Of a stretch of DNA of 64,000 bases, positions 49,132 to 58,413 are shown one piece after another. The stretch's first letter is position 1; each line of letters starts with the position of its first letter. The notes beneath the pieces were generated by a model. The model did no database searches, was not told the origin of the DNA, and saw only the letters and a program-made list of their open reading frames with translations. The position numbers were made by a program, and so were the translations under genes. Location: the NCBI RefSeq assembly GCF_900589395.1, contig NZ_UUIS01000056.1, forward strand, positions 57,429 to 121,428, written 5' to 3'. Source of the DNA: Pseudomonas viridiflava (GTDB lineage: Bacteria; Pseudomonadota; Gammaproteobacteria; Pseudomonadales; Pseudomonadaceae).

Positions 49132-49440
49132 AATTGGGGCGATTACTACCAGAAGGCCGCTGACACGCTCAAGGGCTTTTTCACCGTGCTCAAGTCCGGT
49201 GGCGTGCTGGGCGTAGCCGACCACCGCGCCTGTGACGGCGCTGATCTGCAGAGCACCCTAAAGACCGGTTACCTGACCACCGACTACGTGATCAGGCGGG
49301 TCCTGGAGGCAGGTTTCAGGCTGGAAGGTCGCAGCGAGATCAACGCCAACCCCAGGGACACCAAGGATTACCCGGCCGGCGTCTGGACTTTGCCGCCCGG
49401 CTACACGCTGGGTGAACATGACCATTTCGTCACCTGCCCG
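49132..49440 (+). pseudogene. Remnant of a SAM-dependent methyltransferase, both ends lost
   Basis: The frame NWGDYYQKAADTLKGFFTVLKSGGVLGVADHR, then TTDYVIRRVLEAGFRLEGRSEINANPRDTKDYPAGVWTLPPGYTLGE, is the C-terminal half of a class I methyltransferase commonly seen in Pseudomonas. There is no N-terminal half (no SAM-binding motif I) and no start codon; to the left lies unrelated GC-rich sequence and the MarR gene. After GYTLGEHD the family-like ending is replaced by sequence leading into the czcA terminator. It is a decayed fragment marking a junction between the auxin block and the metal-efflux block. Confidence 0.72.
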
Positions 49441-49453
49441 ATCGCCCATGAAA

Positions 49454-49482
49454 AAACCCGCGACAGGGCTTGTCGCGGGTTT
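49454..49482 (-). terminator. Rho-independent terminator of czcCBA
   Basis: On the minus strand AAACCCGCGACA pairs with TGTCGCGGGTTT around a 5-base loop and runs into TTTTTT. It is 21 bases beyond the czcA stop. Confidence 0.88.
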
Positions 49483-49502
49483 CAGGGTTGCGCGCTACAG
49501 GC

Positions 49503-52500
49503 TCACTCCGGGTCGCGTCGGTGCGCCCATTGGTACAGTGCCGGCAGCACCAGCAGCGTCAGCAGGGTCGAGGACAGGATGCCGCCGATCACCACGGTTG
49601 CCAGCGGGCGCTGCACCTCGGCACCGGTGCCGGTGGCCAGGGCCATGGGGATAAAGCCCAGCGACGCCACCAGCGCGGTCATCAACACCGGACGCAGGCG
49701 GGTCAAGGCGCCTTCGTGGACGGCGTCCTGCAGCGAACGCCCTTCTTCGCGCAGGGCGCGGATAAAGGCGATCATCACCAGGCCATTGAGCACGGCCACA
49801 CCCGACAGGGCAATGAAGCCCACGCCGGCCGAGATCGACAGCGGGATGTCGCGCAGCCACAACGCCAGCACCCCGCCGGTCAGCGCGAACGGGATACCGG
49901 TGAACACCAGCAGGCCGTCCTTGAGGGTGTTGAACATCATGAACAGCAAGGTCAGCACCAGCAGCAAGGCAATGGGCACCACGACCTGCAAGCGCTGGGC
50001 CGCCGACTGCAATTGCTCGAACTGCCCGCCCCAGGCTGTCCAGTAACCGGTCGGGATGCGCACCTTTTGCTGCAGGGTCAGCCCGGCCTCTTCGACGAAC
50101 GAGCCCAGGTCGCGGCCCCGCACGTTGGCACTGACCACCACCACGCGCTTGCCGTTTTCACGGCTGATCTGGTTGGGGCCCAGTTCCAGGTCGAGGCTGG
50201 CGACCTGGCTCAGGGTAATAAAGCCGATCTGTTGCCCTGCACTGCCAGGCACCGGGATCAGCAGGCCGGCCAGCGCCTGCGGGTCGGTGCGCAGCGTTTC
50301 GGGCAGGCGCACCACCATGTCGAAGCGCCGGTCGCCTTCATACAAGGTGCCCGCTTCACGACCGCCCACGGCAATCGCCAGGGCGTCCTGTACGTCACCG
50401 ATATTCAGGCCGTGGCGCGCCGCCTTGTCGCGGTCGATATTGATGGTCAGCACCGGCAGGCCGGTGGTCTGCTCGACCTTGACCTCCGAGGCACCGGGCA
50501 CCGTCTGCAAAGTGCTGGCGATGGTGGCGGCGGTCTGGTTGAGCACGTCCATGTCGTCGCCATAGACCTTGACCGCCACGTCGCTGCGCACCCCGGAAAT
50601 CAGCTCGTTGAAACGCAGCTGGATCGGCTGCGACAACTCGTAGTTGCTGCCCGGCACGCTGGCCGCCGCCTGTTGCAGCTCGGCAATCAGCGTCTCGCGG
50701 GACTTGCCCGGGTCCGGCCACTCGCTGTGCGGCTTGAGCATCACATAGGCGTCGGAAATGTTCGGCGGCATCGGGTCAGCGGCAATTTCAGCGGTGCCGG
50801 TGCGGGCAAACACGCGCTCGACCTCGGGCATTTTCGCCATGATCGCCTTTTCAAGACGCTGCTGCATGTCCACCGACTGGCTCAGGCTGGTGCCCGGCAC
50901 GCGCAGGGCCTGCAAGGCGAAGTCGCCTTCACTCAGGCTGGGGATGAACTCGCTGCCCATGCGGCTGGCGGTAAACCCCGAAAGCACCACCAGCACCACG
51001 GCCAGGGCAAAGGCGATGCTGCGGTGCGCCAGCACCCAGTCCAGCACCGGGGCATAGCCCTGGCGGGCCTTGCGCATCACCAGGCCCTCTTCTTCCTTGA
51101 CCTTGCCGGTGACGAACAGCGCAATCGCCGCCGGCACGAAGGTCACCGACAGGATCATCGCGCCCAGCAGGGCAATGACCACGGTAAAGGCCATCGGGTG
51201 GAACATCTTGCCCTCGACCCCGGTCAGGGCAAAGATCGGCAGGTACACCACCATGATGATCAACTGGCCGAAGATCAGCGGCCGGCGGGCTTCGCGGGCA
51301 GCCGCGAACACTTCATGGAAGCGTTCCGAGCGGGTCAGCAGCCGACCATGCCGGTGCTGGGCATGGGCCAGGCGGCGGATGGCGTTTTCGACGATCACCA
51401 CCGCACCGTCGACGATGATGCCGAAGTCCAGCGCGCCCAGGCTCATCAGGTTGGCACTGACGCGGTTGGCGAACATGCCGGTGAAGGTAAAGAGCATGGC
51501 CAGCGGAATGACCATCGCGGTGATCAGCGCCGCACGGATATTGCCCAGGAACAGAAACAGTATGGCGACGACCAGGATCGCGCCTTCGATGAGGTTTTTC
51601 TTCACCGTGGCGATGGCTTTTTCCACCAGGTGGGTGCGGTCGTAGACCGTGACAGCGCTGACGCCCTCGGGCAGGGTGCGGTTGATCTCGGCCAGCCGGG
51701 CGGCCACGGCCTGCGAAACGCTGCGGCTGTTTTCGCCAATCAGCATGAACACCGTGCCCAGCACCACTTCGCGACCGTTTTCAGTGGCCGCCCCCGAACG
51801 CAGCTCCTTGCCGATCATGACCTCGGCCACGTCGCTGACCCGCACCGAGGTGCCCTGCACGTGGGTCAAGACCACGTTGGCGATGTCTTGCAGGCTGCCC
51901 AGTTGGCCGGGCGCGCGAATCAGCAATTGCTCGCCGCTGCGCTCGATGTAGCCGGCGCCGACGTTGGCGTTGTTGCGCTCAAGAGCGGTGAGCAGGTCGT
52001 TGAGGGTCAGCTTGTAGGCGGCCAGCTTGCGTGGGTCGGGGGCGATCTGGAACTGCCGGGCAAAGCCGCCGATGGTGTTGATCTCGGCCACGCCGGGCAC
52101 GTTGCGCAGCTGCGGCTTGATGATCCAGTCCTGGATCACCCGCAGGTCGGTAGGCGTGTAAGGCGTACCGTCGGGCTTGCGCGCCTCGTCACGCGCCTCG
52201 ACCGTCCACAGGAAAATCTCGCCCAGGCCGGTGGACACCGGGCCCATGACCGCATCGACCCCGGTCGGCAATTGCTGGCGGGCGTTCTGCAAACGTTCGC
52301 TGACCCATTGGCGGGCGGCGAACAGGTCAGTGCCTTCCTTGAAGATCACCGTAACCTGCGACAGGCCCGAGCGCGACAGCGAGCGGGTCTGCTGCAGGCC
52401 GGGCAGCCCGGCCATCGCGGTTTCAATGGCAAAGGTGATGCGCTGTTCGGTTTCCAGCGGGGAAAAACCGGGTGCAGCCGTGTTGATCTGCACCTGGACA

Positions 52501-52631
52501 TTGGTGATGTCCGGCACCGCATCGATCGGCAGTTTCTGGTAGCTGGCAATCCCCAGCCCGGCCATGAGCAGGACCGCGAGCATCACGACGATGCGCTGCT
52601 CGATGGCGAATTGAATCAGGCGTTCAAACAT
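49503..52631 (-). CDS. czcA: CzcA-type heavy-metal RND efflux pump
   Basis: A 1042-residue inner-membrane resistance-nodulation-division protein (CusA/CzcA). Twelve helices and two large periplasmic loops are apparent. The HME1 signature DFGIIVDGAVVIVEN (helix 4, near residue 400) predicts divalent cation export (Co2+, Zn2+, Cd2+) rather than Cu+/Ag+. Proton-driven pump of the czcCBA system, last of the three genes; starts 24 bases after the czcB stop. Length is standard and the gene is intact. Confidence 0.94.
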   Translation of the reverse strand: MFERLIQFAIEQRIVVMLAVLLMAGLGIASYQKLPIDAVPDITNVQVQINTAAPGFSPLETEQRITFAIETAMAGLPGLQQTRSLSRSGLSQVTVIFKEGTDLFAARQWVSERLQNARQQLPTGVDAVMGPVSTGLGEIFLWTVEARDEARKPDGTPYTPTDLRVIQDWIIKPQLRNVPGVAEINTIGGFARQFQIAPDPRKLAAYKLTLNDLLTALERNNANVGAGYIERSGEQLLIRAPGQLGSLQDIANVVLTHVQGTSVRVSDVAEVMIGKELRSGAATENGREVVLGTVFMLIGENSRSVSQAVAARLAEINRTLPEGVSAVTVYDRTHLVEKAIATVKKNLIEGAILVVAILFLFLGNIRAALITAMVIPLAMLFTFTGMFANRVSANLMSLGALDFGIIVDGAVVIVENAIRRLAHAQHRHGRLLTRSERFHEVFAAAREARRPLIFGQLIIMVVYLPIFALTGVEGKMFHPMAFTVVIALLGAMILSVTFVPAAIALFVTGKVKEEEGLVMRKARQGYAPVLDWVLAHRSIAFALAVVLVVLSGFTASRMGSEFIPSLSEGDFALQALRVPGTSLSQSVDMQQRLEKAIMAKMPEVERVFARTGTAEIAADPMPPNISDAYVMLKPHSEWPDPGKSRETLIAELQQAAASVPGSNYELSQPIQLRFNELISGVRSDVAVKVYGDDMDVLNQTAATIASTLQTVPGASEVKVEQTTGLPVLTINIDRDKAARHGLNIGDVQDALAIAVGGREAGTLYEGDRRFDMVVRLPETLRTDPQALAGLLIPVPGSAGQQIGFITLSQVASLDLELGPNQISRENGKRVVVVSANVRGRDLGSFVEEAGLTLQQKVRIPTGYWTAWGGQFEQLQSAAQRLQVVVPIALLLVLTLLFMMFNTLKDGLLVFTGIPFALTGGVLALWLRDIPLSISAGVGFIALSGVAVLNGLVMIAFIRALREEGRSLQDAVHEGALTRLRPVLMTALVASLGFIPMALATGTGAEVQRPLATVVIGGILSSTLLTLLVLPALYQWAHRRDPE

Positions 52632-52655
52632 GCAGGCGTACTCGTGGGCAGCGGA

Positions 52656-54002
52656 TCAATGGGAGTGCTCGGCCGAGCCTTTGCCCAGCTCGGACTTGAG
52701 AACGAAACTGCCGGCGGCCGCGACCTGGCTACCCGGTTGCAGACCTTCGAGAATTTCCACATAGCCTGCGGCCTGGCGACCGGTCCTGACCGGTTGCAAT
52801 ACAAAGCCCTCGGCGTTGCGCACGAACACCGAGGGGCGGTTTTCCACAGTCTGTAGTGCCGCCTGCGGCACGGTGACGGCAGCCTGCGCCTGGGCCACGG
52901 TCACGTCGATATTGACCAGCAATCCCGGACGCCAGGCACCCTGCGGGTTAGCCAGGGTGACCCGCACCGGCGCGGCGCGGCTCTGTTCGCCCAGCAGGCT
53001 GCCGACATAGCCCACGCGCCCTTCGACCTGGGCATTGAGGTCGGGCGCGGTCACCGTGACCGAGCGCCCTACCTGCACCTTGTCCAGGTCCTTGGCAGTG
53101 ACGCCGAAGGTGGCCCAGACCCTGCTCAGGTCCGACAAGGTGAAGGCATTGCTGGCCTCGCTGACCACCTCGCCCAGGGTGAGGTGCTTTTCGACGATCA
53201 TGGCGTCGAACGGCGCCACCAGTTCATAACGGTTGCCGCCGGCCGGGTTGAGCCCGGCGCCGATCACCGCCAGCTTCTGCCGGGCATTGGTGACGTTGAT
53301 CTGTGCTTCTTCGAAGGCCTGGCGGGCCAACTGGTAATCCTGCTCGGCCGAGATCTTGTCCTGCCACAGGGTCTTTTCCCGCTGCAGGGTGCTGCGGGCG
53401 GTTTCCAGCCGGCGCTGGGCGGCGCTCAGCTCGCTGCGTTGATCGGCGATCTGCGGGCTGGCGATCACGGCCAGGACCTGGCCTTTTCTGACCGGTTGCC
53501 CCAGCTCGACCAGCACCCGCTCCACCACACCGCCCACCCGAGGCACCAGGTGCGCGGTGCGGTCTTCATCGAAGCGGATCTCGCCGGGGAAACTCACGGC
53601 CACGCCCACCGGCCGGGCCGAGGCGACGGCCAGTTCGATGCCGGCGCTGGTGATCTGCTCAGCCGACAATGCCAACTGGCCTTCTTCGTGGCCCTCTTCT
53701 GCGTGGCCCTCTTCTTCATGAGCATGGCCGTCATCGGCCTTGGCGGTTTTCTCATCGCCATGGCCCTTCTCTTCATGACCGGCCTGGTCATGCTCATGGT
53801 CGTCGTCCTTGGGCGTGGCCGGCGCCTTGGCCGGGGTCATGGGCGCGGCGGCCGCCTTCGTGGCCGGGGCGCCCGCGGCGGCCGGCTGCGGATGGTCGTG
53901 ATCATGATCGTCATGGGACTCTTCGGCGTTCAGGCTCAGACTGCCCAGGCCGACAAGGCCGGCCAGCGCCACGGCAAGGGCAAGGCTGCGTGTGTTGTTC
54001 AT
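52656..54002 (-). CDS. czcB: CzcB-type membrane fusion protein with His-rich N-terminal region
   Basis: A 448-residue periplasmic adaptor. Signal-anchor at residues 6-25. Residues about 28-115 are an unusually long disordered segment rich in His, Asp and Glu (SHDDHDHDHPQP, HEHDQAGHEEKGHGDEK, HAHEEEGHAEEGHEEG), a likely metal-binding or metallochaperone region. Then the HlyD-like core: RTAHLVPRVGGVVERVLVELGQPVRKGQVLAVI, a helical hairpin, and the beta-barrel ARVTLANPQGAWRPGLLVNIDV-like stretch; it ends EHSH. It connects CzcA and CzcC. Ala/Lys/Pro repeats split the His segments. Confidence 0.92.
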   Translation of the reverse strand: MNNTRSLALAVALAGLVGLGSLSLNAEESHDDHDHDHPQPAAAGAPATKAAAAPMTPAKAPATPKDDDHEHDQAGHEEKGHGDEKTAKADDGHAHEEEGHAEEGHEEGQLALSAEQITSAGIELAVASARPVGVAVSFPGEIRFDEDRTAHLVPRVGGVVERVLVELGQPVRKGQVLAVIASPQIADQRSELSAAQRRLETARSTLQREKTLWQDKISAEQDYQLARQAFEEAQINVTNARQKLAVIGAGLNPAGGNRYELVAPFDAMIVEKHLTLGEVVSEASNAFTLSDLSRVWATFGVTAKDLDKVQVGRSVTVTAPDLNAQVEGRVGYVGSLLGEQSRAAPVRVTLANPQGAWRPGLLVNIDVTVAQAQAAVTVPQAALQTVENRPSVFVRNAEGFVLQPVRTGRQAAGYVEILEGLQPGSQVAAAGSFVLKSELGKGSAEHSH

Positions 54003-54060
54003 GGAAGCTCCAGGTCATGGCCGGCCAGCAATGGCTGGCTCCACGGCCGAAAATCGAGGG

Positions 54061-55329
54061 TCAGGGATGAGTGGCGACGCGGCCGAAATCGCCGTAGATG
54101 CGCTCGATGGCCACCTGGGCTTCAGTGGCCTGGGCCAGCGCGTCGAGGTAGCGGCTGCGGGCGTCGATCAGGGTGCGCTGGGCGTCCAGCACATCGATGA
54201 AGCCGAACTTGCCGGCCTCGAAACCGCGTGTGGCAGTGTCCACGGCCTGTTGCGCGGCGGGCAGGATCACCCCGGTAAAGGACGTCACTTCATGGGCCGC
54301 GTTGCTCCACTGATCCAGCGCCGACCGAGTCTGGGTGCGCAGATCAAGTTCGACGGCGTTGCGCAGGTCACGGGCCTGGTCGGCGCGGCGCGAGGCGGCC
54401 AGCACATTGCCCTGGTTGCGGTCGAACAGCGGCAGCGGCACCGACAGGCCGACCACATTGATGCGTTCACGCTCTTCACGGCTGTACTGGCTGCCAAGGC
54501 TGACGGTGAGGTTGGGAATGCGCTGGGCGCGCTCGGAGCCCAGCGAGGCCTCGCGCTGCTGGATCTGCGCCTCGGCCAGGCGCATGGCCGGCACCTGGTC
54601 GAGCACGGCCAGCAAGCGGGCAGCCGCCGGCGCCGAGGGCGGGGCGAGGTCAGCACCACTCAAGCGCTGACCCTCGTGTTCAGCCGTACCGGTCACCCGC
54701 GCCAGTTGCCGCTGGCTGTCGGCCAGCGCGGTACGGGCCTTGCGCAGTTGCAGTTCGGTCTCGGCCAGTTGCACCTGGGCACGGGTGGCCTCGATGGGCG
54801 AAACCTGACCGGCGCGCACCCGACCGTCAGCGACCTGCAGGCCACGCTCGGCCAGACGGCGCGATTGCTCGGCCAGCTCCACGGCGGTCTGGGCGCGGGC
54901 AGCCGCATAAAATGCCTGGGTCACCGTCGCGCGCAGCTCATGGGTGCGGCGCTCCAGCTCGAGCCGGGCAGTGTCCTGGCCGCGCTCGGCCACATCGATC
55001 CGCGCCCCGCGCTTGCCGCCCAGCTCCAGCGCCTGGCTGAGCATCACTGTGGTGGTGCGGGTGGCGCGGCGGGTGTCTTCGACCTCCCACGACAACTCGG
55101 GGTTGGGCATCAGCCCGGCCTGCTGGCGCTCGCCGTCGGCGATGCCCAGGTCCTGGCGCACGGCAGCCAGCTCGGGATTGCGCGCAAAGGCGCCGTCAAT
55201 GGCCTGCGCCAGTGTCAGGTCGGCGGCGTGCAGGTAGCCGGCGGACATGAGCATCACACACAGCATGCCAAACCGGGCCAGACGCACGCGGTGGCCGGTT
55301 TTCAGGAAAAGGTCTTGATCTGCAGGCAC
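54061..55329 (-). CDS. czcC: CzcC-type outer-membrane factor
   Basis: A 422-residue outer-membrane channel of the TolC/OEP superfamily with signal peptide ending YLHAA (residue 36). Two OEP repeats: DLTLAQAIDGAFARNPELAAVRQDLGIADGERQQAGLMPNPELSWE and ALLAVLDQVPAMRLAEAQIQQREASLGSERAQRIPNLTVS. First gene of czcCBA; 58 bases before czcB. Its upstream region includes CTGCCG-TTAT-CGGCAG (55403-55418) and an AT-rich stretch, which should hold a metal-responsive promoter, perhaps a target of the two-component system at 61185. Confidence 0.92.
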   Translation of the reverse strand: MPADQDLFLKTGHRVRLARFGMLCVMLMSAGYLHAADLTLAQAIDGAFARNPELAAVRQDLGIADGERQQAGLMPNPELSWEVEDTRRATRTTTVMLSQALELGGKRGARIDVAERGQDTARLELERRTHELRATVTQAFYAAARAQTAVELAEQSRRLAERGLQVADGRVRAGQVSPIEATRAQVQLAETELQLRKARTALADSQRQLARVTGTAEHEGQRLSGADLAPPSAPAAARLLAVLDQVPAMRLAEAQIQQREASLGSERAQRIPNLTVSLGSQYSREERERINVVGLSVPLPLFDRNQGNVLAASRRADQARDLRNAVELDLRTQTRSALDQWSNAAHEVTSFTGVILPAAQQAVDTATRGFEAGKFGFIDVLDAQRTLIDARSRYLDALAQATEAQVAIERIYGDFGRVATHP

Positions 55330-55402
55330 GTTTACAGCTCCCCGTCACACACTGGCCAGGCCCTGAGCGGGCCGAATATTGAGTGCGAGGGACTGTAGGG
55401 AA

Positions 55403-55418
55403 CTGCCGTTATCGGCAG
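55403..55418. promoter_or_regulatory. Inverted repeat in the czcC promoter region
   Basis: CTGCCG and CGGCAG flank TTAT, a perfect 6-base dyad in the 123-base gap between czcC and the MarR gene. It could be an operator for a metal regulator or the terminator of the MarR gene; no T-run follows. Confidence 0.35.
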
Positions 55419-55452
55419 GATTGCCTGAACATTACAATTTCGTTATATGCGG

Positions 55453-55920
55453 TTACACCGCCGGATCGTAGTCATTCACATGGCCTACCTGACGCTGCAA
55501 ACGCCCCAGCAGCTCGATCAGGGTGTCCACCTCTTGCGGCGACAAATCGCTGAGCAGACGCCGCTCGCGCTCCAGCGCCACCTTGATCACCCGATCATGC
55601 AGCGCCTGGCCACTGTCGGTCAGGCTGATGGTGTAGCGCCGGGCATCCCGGGGGTCGACCTGGCTGCGAATATGCCCGGCAGCTTCCAGTGTCTGTAACG
55701 AGCGACTGGCTGCGCTCTTGTCCAGGCCGACGACCTGACAGATGCGGTTGGCGGTGATGTCGCTCTCGACCGCCAGCATGGACAGCATCCGCCACTCCAC
55801 CACACCGATGCCGAAATGCTTGCGGTAGCACTGCGAGGCACCAGTGCCGAGCTTGTTGGTGAGGAAAGTAAGCAGGCCTGGCACATAGCGGGCAAGGTCG
55901 AGCTGGGCGTCGGAGGACAT
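55453..55920 (-). CDS. MarR-family regulator beside the Rieske oxygenase operon
   Basis: A 155-residue winged-helix repressor: LGTGASQCYRKHFGIGVVEWRMLSMLAVESDITANRICQVVGLDKSAASRSLQTLEAAGHIRSQVDPRDARRYTISLTDSG. Cys residues in ASQCYRK and RICQVV could respond to thiol or phenolic ligands. It is divergent from the vanB-like gene with an operator-like repeat between, so it probably represses that operon and itself, with the aromatic substrate as inducer. The start at MSSDAQLDL is used instead of an earlier codon that would sit inside the operator. Confidence 0.84.
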   Translation of the reverse strand: MSSDAQLDLARYVPGLLTFLTNKLGTGASQCYRKHFGIGVVEWRMLSMLAVESDITANRICQVVGLDKSAASRSLQTLEAAGHIRSQVDPRDARRYTISLTDSGQALHDRVIKVALERERRLLSDLSPQEVDTLIELLGRLQRQVGHVNDYDPAV

Positions 55921-55954
55921 GGCGAAAATACCTTGGGTCAGTAGCACACGAAAA

Positions 55955-55974
55955 TTAGTTGACACCGCAACCAA
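55955..55974. promoter_or_regulatory. Candidate MarR operator with overlapping -35 element
   Basis: TTAGTTG-N6-CAACCAA is an inverted repeat with one mismatch in seven. It contains TTGACA on the plus strand, a consensus -35 hexamer that could drive the vanB-like operon. It lies 35 bases from the MarR start codon. Repressor occupancy would block both directions. Confidence 0.55.
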
Positions 55975-56174
55975 TTGAATAGAGGATCTGCCTCATCAGC
56001 ATACCCAACCTCACAACAATAATGATCAGGTGCCTGCCATGAGTCCGTCCGACCGCCACACCCTCTCCCCGCCCTGACACATCAAGTGACCGGTCCGGCC
56101 AGCCTGCGCTGACAGACCCGATGCGTTTTTCACCCTGTTTTTTCAACAGCCATTTGAGTATGGAGGGGTACGTC

Positions 56175-57128
56175 ATGCTTGAAGTCCATGTTACAGGCAA
56201 GACCGTCGAAGCCTTGGGCATCTGCAGTTTCGAACTGCGGGCCATCGATGGCGGGCCGTTGCCGGCCTTCGAGGCCGGTGCGCACGTCGACGTATACATT
56301 GCGCCGGGGCTGACCCGGCAATACTCGCTGTGCAATGACCCTCGCGAGCGACATCGCTATCTGATCGGCGTCTTGCGCGATCCGGCCTCGCGCGGCGGCT
56401 CGAACGCCCTGCACGATACGCTGCATGTCGGCCAGACGTTGACAATCGGCACGCCACGCAATCTGTTCGCCCTGGCGCAGAGCGGCACGCGCCACGTGCT
56501 GCTTGGGGGTGGCATCGGCATCACACCGATGCTGGCGATGGCGCATGAACTGCATCACCGCGGCGCCGACTTCGAGCTGCATTACTGCTTTCGCAGCCGC
56601 GACCGCGCTGCGTTTATACCGACGCTCGAACAGGGTGCCTTCGCTCGTCATCTCTACCTGCACGACGACAATGGCGCCGCAGGGCAAAAGCTCGACGCAC
56701 CTGCCCTGCTCGGCACGCCAACGTCCGGCAGCCACCTGTATGTGTGCGGGCCGGGCGGCTTCATGCAGCACATCCTCGACACCGCCCGGTCAGCCGGCTG
56801 GCCCGAAGCGCAGGTGCACCGCGAATTCTTCGCGGCCACGGCGACTGACCCTGCGACCAATACCGCGTTCGAAATCGAGCTGGCCAGCAGCGGCCGGGTG
56901 CTGTGCGTGCCGCCCGAGCGGACGGTGTTCGAGGTGCTCGATGAAGCCGGCGTCATGATCGACTCCTCTTGCGAGCAAGGCGTCTGCGGCACCTGCATGA
57001 CCCGCGTACTGGCGGGCATTCCGGATCATCGGGATCAGTTTCTGACCCCTGCCGAGCAGGCCGCCAACGACTGCTTTCTGCCCTGCTGCTCACGGGCGCG
57101 CTCCACGCGCCTGGTGCTGGACCTTTGA
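56175..57128 (+). CDS. VanB-like oxidoreductase (FMN, NAD and 2Fe-2S domains)
   Basis: A 317-residue reductase. FMN-binding RQYSLCNDP at about residue 54, NAD loop LGGGIGITPMLAMAHEL, and C-terminal ferredoxin CEQGVCGTCMTRV with the last Cys in CCSRARS. It delivers electrons to the Rieske oxygenase encoded 39 bases downstream. Domain order and size fit vanillate O-demethylase reductase and relatives. The start after GGAGGGG is favoured; 18 extra codons are possible. The substrate of the pair is not fixed by sequence alone. Confidence 0.86.
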   Translation: MLEVHVTGKTVEALGICSFELRAIDGGPLPAFEAGAHVDVYIAPGLTRQYSLCNDPRERHRYLIGVLRDPASRGGSNALHDTLHVGQTLTIGTPRNLFALAQSGTRHVLLGGGIGITPMLAMAHELHHRGADFELHYCFRSRDRAAFIPTLEQGAFARHLYLHDDNGAAGQKLDAPALLGTPTSGSHLYVCGPGGFMQHILDTARSAGWPEAQVHREFFAATATDPATNTAFEIELASSGRVLCVPPERTVFEVLDEAGVMIDSSCEQGVCGTCMTRVLAGIPDHRDQFLTPAEQAANDCFLPCCSRARSTRLVLDL

Positions 57129-57167
57129 TCAACCCTCAAAACAATAACCGTGCCCCTGGAGACCCTC

Positions 57168-58241
57168 ATGACTTCATCCACCGCTCAAGCGCTCGCCCAT
57201 GACGCCGCCGCACCGGCCACGCCACGCTTTGCCCTGAACCAATGGTACGTCGCGGCCCTGGCCTGGGAGCTGCAGGACAAACCGCTGGGCCGTACCTTGC
57301 TGAACACCCCCGTGGTGCTGTTTCGCACCGCCGACGGTCAGGTCGCGGCGCTGGAAGACCGCTGCTGTCATCGCGCCCTGCCCTTGTCCAACGGCACGCT
57401 TGAAGCCGGCGGCCTGCGTTGTGGCTACCACGGTTTGCTGTTCGATGAGGTCGGCCGCTGCATCGAGATCCCGGGGCAGGACAAGATCCCCGGCAAGGCG
57501 CGGGTGTCGGCCTATACGGTGCGTGAGCAGGACCAGATCGTCTGGATCTGGTTTGGCAGCGCCGCGCATCCCGAACCGTTGTGCGAACCCCCGGTCTATG
57601 ACGTGCACAGCAGTGGCAAGTACCTGTTCGACGGCAGCGTGTACCACTACGACGCGCCCTATCAACTGATCCACGACAACCTCATGGACCTCAGCCACCT
57701 GGGCTATGTGCACCTGCGCACCATCGGCGGCAATGCCGGCATCCACATGAATGCGCACATGCGTGTCGAAGGCGACGACCAAGTCGTGCGCGTGGTGCGC
57801 CATATGCCGGACTCGGTGCCGCCACCGACCTACAGCGCCGCCTATCCGTTCAAGGACAAGATTGATCGCTGGCAGGAAATCGAGTTTCACGTCAGCCACC
57901 TGCGCATCTGGACCGGCGCGGTCGACGCTGGCAGCGACGATCTCGATGACCCGCAGCGCGGCGGCTTTCACATGCGCGGCTTTCATGGCGTCACACCCGA
58001 GACCGACACCACCAGCCATTACTTCTGGACCATGGCCACCAATCCTGAAAACGATGCCGAAGCGGTCAAGGCCAAGGTCATCGAGCAGACCATCCTGACC
58101 TTCGACGAAGACAAACAGATCATCGAGGCCCAGTACCGCAACATGTGCCGCTTCGGTGCCCGACCGATGATCGACATTCACGTCGACGCCGGCGCCAACC
58201 GTGCACGACGGATCATCGAACGGTTGCGCCTGGCCTCGTGA
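57168..58241 (+). CDS. VanA-like Rieske oxygenase subunit (aromatic O-demethylase family)
   Basis: A 357-residue single-subunit-type Rieske oxygenase. The cluster motif is RCCHRALPLSNG with LRCGYHGLLF (CxH...CxxH) near residues 70-95; the mononuclear iron site is NLMDLSHLGYVHLRT (two His) near 185. It has the VanA_C type C-terminal domain and no beta subunit gene. Together with the VanB-like reductase it probably removes a methyl group from a methoxylated aromatic acid or hydroxylates a related acid. It differs from typical VanA (longer N-terminus, QDKIPGKARV instead of the usual loop), so vanillate itself is uncertain. Confidence 0.85.
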   Translation: MTSSTAQALAHDAAAPATPRFALNQWYVAALAWELQDKPLGRTLLNTPVVLFRTADGQVAALEDRCCHRALPLSNGTLEAGGLRCGYHGLLFDEVGRCIEIPGQDKIPGKARVSAYTVREQDQIVWIWFGSAAHPEPLCEPPVYDVHSSGKYLFDGSVYHYDAPYQLIHDNLMDLSHLGYVHLRTIGGNAGIHMNAHMRVEGDDQVVRVVRHMPDSVPPPTYSAAYPFKDKIDRWQEIEFHVSHLRIWTGAVDAGSDDLDDPQRGGFHMRGFHGVTPETDTTSHYFWTMATNPENDAEAVKAKVIEQTILTFDEDKQIIEAQYRNMCRFGARPMIDIHVDAGANRARRIIERLRLAS

Positions 58242-58322
58242 ACCCGGTGTAGATCGCTGAAACAGGCTCATTCCGAGCCGCCCTGCATGCGCCACTGACC
58301 ACAACAACAAAAAGGTATCGCC

Positions 58323-58409
58323 ATGTTCATCATTTGCCCCATTCGCTGTGGGGTGGCTTCGGCTGCCCGCCATTTGCCTGTCGCCCTGCACACCCTGAAC
58401 GGAGCCTGA
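58323..58409 (+). CDS. Possible 28-codon ORF between oxygenase and transporter
   Basis: ATG preceded by AAAAAGGTATCGCC opens a frame starting MFIICPIRCGVASAAR and ending just before the transporter gene, 4 bases from its start. The ribosome-binding region resembles that of the OprD gene at 26912. It may be a leader peptide or chance. Confidence 0.25.
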   Translation: MFIICPIRCGVASAARHLPVALHTLNGA

Positions 58410-58413
58410 CACC

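Noticed and set aside
49186..50046. Open frame joining the methyltransferase remnant to sequence opposite czcA
   Set aside because: Only its first part resembles a protein family; after the terminator hairpin it is antisense to czcA, so it is not a functional gene.
49470..52856. Very long plus-strand open frame (over 1100 codons) opposite czcA
   Set aside because: It is an antisense shadow of czcA; its product is low-complexity His/Gln/Arg-rich and matches no family, while the czcA frame has full RND motifs.
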